From Acidimicrobiia bacterium (lineage in GTDB: Bacteria > Actinomycetota > Acidimicrobiia > Spongiisociales > ZC4RG35): 24,308 nt of DNA. Where the stretch lies: the NCBI GenBank assembly GCA_009377735.1, contig WHTL01000013.1, positions 1 to 24,308 on the forward strand, written 5' to 3'. Positions 21,052 through 24,308 of this stretch are shown piece by piece. Below the pieces are notes generated by a model, which saw nothing but the letters and a program-made list of their open reading frames with translations, searched no databases and had not been told where the DNA came from. The translations under genes and the position numbers were made by a program. Each line of letters begins with the position of its first letter. Positions within the stretch are counted from its first letter, which is position 1.

Positions 21052-22019
21052 GCACACCCACGATCATCGCCCAACTCGACCATCCGGCACTCGTGGCAGA
21101 CCTGTCGGGACGGCTATCTCGGATCATGCCCGAAGGCACCACGGTCACGGTGCTAGTGGGCGTCGGCACCGCCGAACAGAGGGTCGACCACGCCGATGTC
21201 GCCTCACTCGACCCCGAGTTGGCATCAATAGCCACCACGCTCTACATCGATGCCAAACCCGGCGGTCTCCTGGGTGCGATCCACACAATGGCACGCCTCC
21301 GTCGGGAGTGCCCGTGGGATCGGGAGCAGACCCGAGAGACGCTGGTGCCATATCTTTTCGAGGAGGCGGCCGAGTTCGCAGATGCGGTAGCCGCCGTCAA
21401 AGACGACGAAGATTGGTCGGGAATCGGTGGGGTCAGTGATGAGTTGGGTGATGTCCTCCTCCAGGTTCTGTTCCAGGCCGTTGTCGCTTCGGAGCGTGGC
21501 GAGTTCGACCTCGATGATGTTGCGGAGGGTCTCCGTCAGAAGCTGGTGCGGCGTCATCCCCATGTGTTCGGCGATGTGGTGGCCGACAGCCCCGAACAGG
21601 TACATGCGAACTGGAAGGAGATAAAAGAGTCAGAGGGGAGTGGTGTTTCCGAATCCCTCCTGGACCGGGTTTCCACCCACTCCTCAGCGCTGGCAGCAGC
21701 CCACCAGGTCCAGCAGGTGATGGCCGAGGTCGGCTTCGACTGGACCGAGGTGGGTGGAGTACGCGACAAGCTGACCGAGGAGCTGTCCGAGTTGGAGAGC
21801 GCCAAAGGCCATTCAGAGCAGCTGGACGAACTCGGCGATGTCCTCTTCACGGTGGTCAATCTCGCCCGTCATCTCGATATCGACCCCGACCTAGCCCTCC
21901 GGAGCGCCGTATCCCGCTTCTCCGCCAGGGTGCGGCTCATGGAGGAGTCGGGTCCCCTCGCCGGATTGGATCACGCCGAACTTGAGTCTCGCTGGAACCA
22001 AGCCAAGAGACAGCAGTAG
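20994..22019 (+). CDS. mazG: Nucleoside triphosphate pyrophosphohydrolase MazG (C-terminal half of YabN-type gene)
   Basis: This frame, open from a TTG at 20994, begins with the end of the methylase-like domain (LTILNAHDLP, STPTIIAQLDHPALVADLSGRLS) and continues without a break into MazG. The MazG part starts RLRRECPWDREQTRETLVPYLFEEAAEFADAV; the EExxE and DELGDVLLQVLFQ elements bind magnesium, and a second MazG-like repeat follows (EELSELESAKGHSEQLDELGDVLFTVVNLARHL). MazG hydrolyses non-canonical or excess NTPs to NMP and pyrophosphate. The TTG is not a convincing start: homology extends upstream in the other frame, as described for 20620-21051. Gene order mfd-...-mazG is conserved in actinobacteria. 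The MazG portion itself is complete and could be functional. Confidence 0.88.
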   Translation: MERGLTILNAHDLPDPLVLSTPTIIAQLDHPALVADLSGRLSRIMPEGTTVTVLVGVGTAEQRVDHADVASLDPELASIATTLYIDAKPGGLLGAIHTMARLRRECPWDREQTRETLVPYLFEEAAEFADAVAAVKDDEDWSGIGGVSDELGDVLLQVLFQAVVASERGEFDLDDVAEGLRQKLVRRHPHVFGDVVADSPEQVHANWKEIKESEGSGVSESLLDRVSTHSSALAAAHQVQQVMAEVGFDWTEVGGVRDKLTEELSELESAKGHSEQLDELGDVLFTVVNLARHLDIDPDLALRSAVSRFSARVRLMEESGPLAGLDHAELESRWNQAKRQQ

Positions 22020-22021
22020 AA

Positions 22022-22084
22022 GCCCACCGAGCCCGCTTCCATGGGTGTGCCAACGGTGTACCCACGGGAGGGAGCCGGTGGGGC
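22022..22084. other. Nested stem-loop region behind mazG
   Basis: An outer stem pairs CCCACCG (22023-22029) with CGGTGGG (22076-22082); an inner hairpin pairs TGGGT (22042-22046) with ACCCA (22060-22064), which itself encloses GCC/GGT. It may terminate the long upstream operon, though no T-run follows. No tRNA signature is seen. Confidence 0.35.
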
Positions 22085-22111
22085 ACGTAGCCATACCACC
22101 ATTGACATGGG

Positions 22112-22117
22112 CATAAT
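22112..22117 (+). promoter_or_regulatory. -10 box of leaderless promoter for the NfeD gene
   Basis: CATAAT lies 6 nt before the GTG at 22124, matching the other leaderless promoters here except for C at the first position. A perfect TTGACA at 22102-22107 is only 4 bp away and cannot be its -35. Confidence 0.45.
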
Positions 22118-22123
22118 GGGTGT

Positions 22124-23413
22124 GTGAGCCGGCGTCTCATCGGCGGATTCGTGTCGACGGTGACGATCGTCCTCATTCTGATGACAGGCGGCTCGGCCCG
22201 GTCGGCCACGAATAGTCCCGTCCTCCTGGCAGAGGTGGACGGTCCCATCACGCCCGTGGTGGCAGAATATCTCGCCGACGCCGTCGACGAAGCCGAGACC
22301 CGTTCCGCGGTGCTGGTGGTGTCGATCGACACTCCCGGTGGTCTCGACGTGTCGATGAGGGAAATCGTCCAGACCTTCCTCAACTCTCCCGTGCCGGTCG
22401 TCGCCTATGTTTCGCCCGAGGGATCCCGGGCGGCATCGGCTGGAACCTTTATCACCATGGCAGCCCACGTCGCGACCATGGCCCCGGCCACTTCAATAGG
22501 CGCCGCCACCCCGGTTGACCTGCAGGGTGGGGAGATCACCGACAAGGTCATCAATGACGCAGCGGCATTTGCGGTGTCTGTGGCAGAGCGGAGGGATCGC
22601 GACGTCGAATTCGCCGAGGCCTCCGTTCGAGACGGGACATCTATAACCGCCCGGGAGGCTACCGAGACCGATGTCGTCGACTTGATGGCGACCGATCTCG
22701 ACGACCTGTTGGCCGCGATCGATGGCCTCACCGTTGAGGTGGATGGTGTCGACACCACCCTGAGCACGGCAGGTGCGACCGTGGAACGGTTCGAACTGTC
22801 GATTCTCCACAGGATCCTGGGGCGGATCGCGGACCCCAATCTCGCCATCCTGCTCCTCTCCATCGGCACCCTCGCCATCATCTACGAGGCCGCTAACCCT
22901 GGTCTAGGGTTTGCTGGCATAGCCGGTGCCATCGCGGTGATCCTGGGCTTCTTCGCCCTCAGCGTCCTCCCGGTTACTACGGCCGGGGTGGTGCTGCTCA
23001 TCCTGGCGGTGGCATTGTTTATTGGTGAGGTGTTCGTCCCGGGGGTGGGGGTGATGGCTGCCGGTGGAGTGATCGCGCTCCTTCTGAGCGGGCTGTTTCT
23101 GTTCGAGGACACCTTGTCGGTCAGCGCCCCGGTGCTCTGGCCCACCGCTTTGGTGCTGGGGTTTGGTGCGGCTTACGCGAGTCGGGCCGTCTTCAAGTCG
23201 CGATTTGCTCCTCCCTCCACTGGCCTCGATGCCATGCTGGGACGATCGGTCACTGTAGAAAGCAACGACGGGGTTCACGGAACCGCATTTGTCGATGGAA
23301 CCTGGTGGTCCGTGCGAGCCGAAGACGGAGTGCTCGAGGAGGAAGCCAGGATCGTCGCGGTCGATGGTCTGGAACTCGTCGTCCAATCAACTGGAGGAGA
23401 ACATGAGTCTTGA
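22124..23413 (+). CDS. NfeD-family ClpP-class membrane serine protease (long form)
   Basis: A 429-residue long-form NfeD. After a signal-anchor (residues 5-25), the ClpP-like protease domain has SIDTPGG (67-73), ASAGTFI with the probable nucleophile Ser105, and EITDKVIND with probable Lys141, by alignment with the Pyrococcus 1510-N Ser/Lys protease. Residues ~265-355 form four to five membrane segments (NLAILLLSIGTLAIIYEAAN and onward). The C-terminal NfeD OB-fold domain follows from about residue 365 (GLDAMLGRSVTV ... GTWWSVRAEDG ... EARIVAVDGLELVV). The next gene, an SPFH protein, overlaps by 11 nt; NfeD-SPFH pairs are widespread and act together in membrane quality control, with the protease cutting stomatin in archaea. 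GTG start, TANNNT-like box 6 nt upstream. Confidence 0.92.
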   Translation: MSRRLIGGFVSTVTIVLILMTGGSARSATNSPVLLAEVDGPITPVVAEYLADAVDEAETRSAVLVVSIDTPGGLDVSMREIVQTFLNSPVPVVAYVSPEGSRAASAGTFITMAAHVATMAPATSIGAATPVDLQGGEITDKVINDAAAFAVSVAERRDRDVEFAEASVRDGTSITAREATETDVVDLMATDLDDLLAAIDGLTVEVDGVDTTLSTAGATVERFELSILHRILGRIADPNLAILLLSIGTLAIIYEAANPGLGFAGIAGAIAVILGFFALSVLPVTTAGVVLLILAVALFIGEVFVPGVGVMAAGGVIALLLSGLFLFEDTLSVSAPVLWPTALVLGFGAAYASRAVFKSRFAPPSTGLDAMLGRSVTVESNDGVHGTAFVDGTWWSVRAEDGVLEEEARIVAVDGLELVVQSTGGEHES

Positions 23414-24179
23414 GTTTCTCGTAGGTCTGCTGCTTGCCGTCATCATCGTGGGTTCCCTTCTCTCGGCAGCCATCAACATCCTCAGCGAGTACGAACGAGG
23501 AGTCCTCTTCCGGCTGGGACGTGTCACCGGCCCTCCCAAAGGGCCCGGGCTGGTGTTGATCATCCCGATCGTCGATCGGCTACAGCGGGTCACCTTGAGG
23601 ACCTTGACCATGGACATCCCGCCTCAGGACATCATCACCCGGGATAACGTGACAGTGCGGGTGAATGCCGTCACCTATTTTCGGGTGGTCGACCCCAATA
23701 AGGCCATCCTCGAGATCGAGGACTTCCGTTTTGGAACGTCCCAAATAGCCCAGACCACGCTGCGTAGCATCATCGGGCAGGCCGATCTCGATGAGCTCCT
23801 GGTCAATCGTGAAGAGATCAACCGTGAACTCCAGCAGATCATTGACGGGCTCACCGATCCATGGGGGGTGAAGGTGAGTCTGGTCGAAGTAAAGGATGTC
23901 GAGCTTCCCGATTCGATGCGGCGGGCCATGGCCCGCCAGGCCGAGTCGGAGCGCGACAGGAGGGCCAAGGTCATTCACGCCCTGGGGGAGCAAGAGGCAG
24001 CCGAGAAGCTGGTTGAGGCAGCCCGGGTGATGGGGGAGCACCCATCATCTCTCACGCTCAGGATCCTCCAGACCATGACCGAGGTGGCTGCCGAGCAGAA
24101 CTCGACGCTGATCTTCCCCATCCCCATGGAGCTGCTTCGCGTCCTCGAAGCCGGGAGCCGGGACGCGACACCGTCCTAG
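23403..24179 (+). CDS. SPFH/Band 7 (stomatin/slipin-like) membrane protein
   Basis: A 258-residue slipin. One N-terminal membrane segment (residues 5-25), then YERGVLFRLGRVTGPPKGPGLVLIIP and the Band 7 domain (DIPPQDIITRDNVTVRVNAVTYFRVVDP, TTLRSIIGQADLDELLVNREEIN, GVKVSLVEVKDVELPDSMRRAMARQAESERDRRAKVI), a short Ala/Glu-rich coiled region and a hydrophobic end (IFPIPMELLRVLE). Such proteins form large membrane rings. The GGAGGAGA Shine-Dalgarno before ATG 23403 lies inside the NfeD gene, so the two are co-transcribed and coupled. It is probably the partner or substrate of the upstream protease. Confidence 0.93.
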   Translation: MSLEFLVGLLLAVIIVGSLLSAAINILSEYERGVLFRLGRVTGPPKGPGLVLIIPIVDRLQRVTLRTLTMDIPPQDIITRDNVTVRVNAVTYFRVVDPNKAILEIEDFRFGTSQIAQTTLRSIIGQADLDELLVNREEINRELQQIIDGLTDPWGVKVSLVEVKDVELPDSMRRAMARQAESERDRRAKVIHALGEQEAAEKLVEAARVMGEHPSSLTLRILQTMTEVAAEQNSTLIFPIPMELLRVLEAGSRDATPS

Positions 24180-24308
24180 GTGGCTGGTGTGAATCGGGGT
24201 GTCGGTGAGGGCACCGGATACGAGATGTTGGTCATGAGGTTCTCCTTGTCAGCGATGGAAGGTTTCGACGGGCTGTGGGGGCTGGCGGCCGGTGGTGTGG
24301 GCTGGCTC
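24180..24308. other. Unresolved right edge
   Basis: The plus strand is open from GTG 24190 to the edge (ends FDGLWGLAAGGVGWL), with no recognised family. On the minus strand AAGGAGAACCTC precedes an ATG at 24235 that opens only 19 codons (MTNISYPVPSPTPRFTPAT, stop at 24176), and just upstream of it another minus frame ends at a TGA after FHR. Either strand could carry the end or start of a gene lying mostly beyond the window; I cannot decide. Confidence 0.3.

Noticed and set aside
22102..22117. TTGACA as -35 of the NfeD promoter
   Set aside because: Only 4 bp separate it from CATAAT, far too short for a -35/-10 pair.

Overview
The window is GC-rich, densely packed chromosomal DNA from a free-living actinobacterium. 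Several features fit a member of or near the class Acidimicrobiia: a nickel superoxide dismutase, many apparently leaderless genes (a TANNNT box 6-7 nt before the start codon), lipoproteins with Thr/Ser-rich linkers behind the lipobox, and the order rplY-pth-...-mfd-...-mazG known from other actinobacteria. This placement is inference. I see no rRNA, tRNA, CRISPR array, prophage or insertion sequence; it looks like core chromosome with a few unusual local architectures.

Layout. 1-401: start of a DUF3048 (YerB-like) lipoprotein on the minus strand, followed by a 424-bp non-coding stretch with hairpins. 826-2351 (minus): a double-ACT protein, an HhH-GPD DNA glycosylase and the nickel-SOD maturation protease, the last divergent from sodN (2395-2802, plus). 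2870-4823 (minus): a PGPGW membrane protein and metG. 5003-9354 (plus): a LuxR-type regulator, deoC, a complete aldehyde dehydrogenase and a truncated non-catalytic aldehyde dehydrogenase; the last three overlap and probably oxidise the acetaldehyde released from deoxyribose-5-phosphate. 9360-9481: a tandem pair of ~61-bp structured repeats, then an AlkA-like glycosylase. 10440-11989 (minus): an alpha/beta-hydrolase lipoprotein and 6-phosphogluconolactonase. 12036-12695 (plus): a TEX30/KANL3-type hydrolase. 12727-22019 (plus): a long run of tightly overlapping genes (rplY, pth, pgsA, SDR, PaaI-type thioesterase, mfd, parvulin lipoprotein, YabN-type methylase-MazG). 22124-24179 (plus): an NfeD/ClpP-class membrane protease with its SPFH/stomatin partner.

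Points most worth a second look: an ALDH16-like enzyme split into two overlapping genes; the tandem repeats with mutually exclusive hairpins; a family of four dispersed C-tract/G-tract inverted repeats, each at a gene 3' end; a probable CTG start codon for pth in a CTGA overlap; a single-base frameshift between the two domains of YabN/MazG; a nickel-hook sequence with Phe where Pro is usual; and the repeated leaderless-promoter signature, which also fixes several start codons. I do not see an obviously new multi-gene defence or biosynthetic system.
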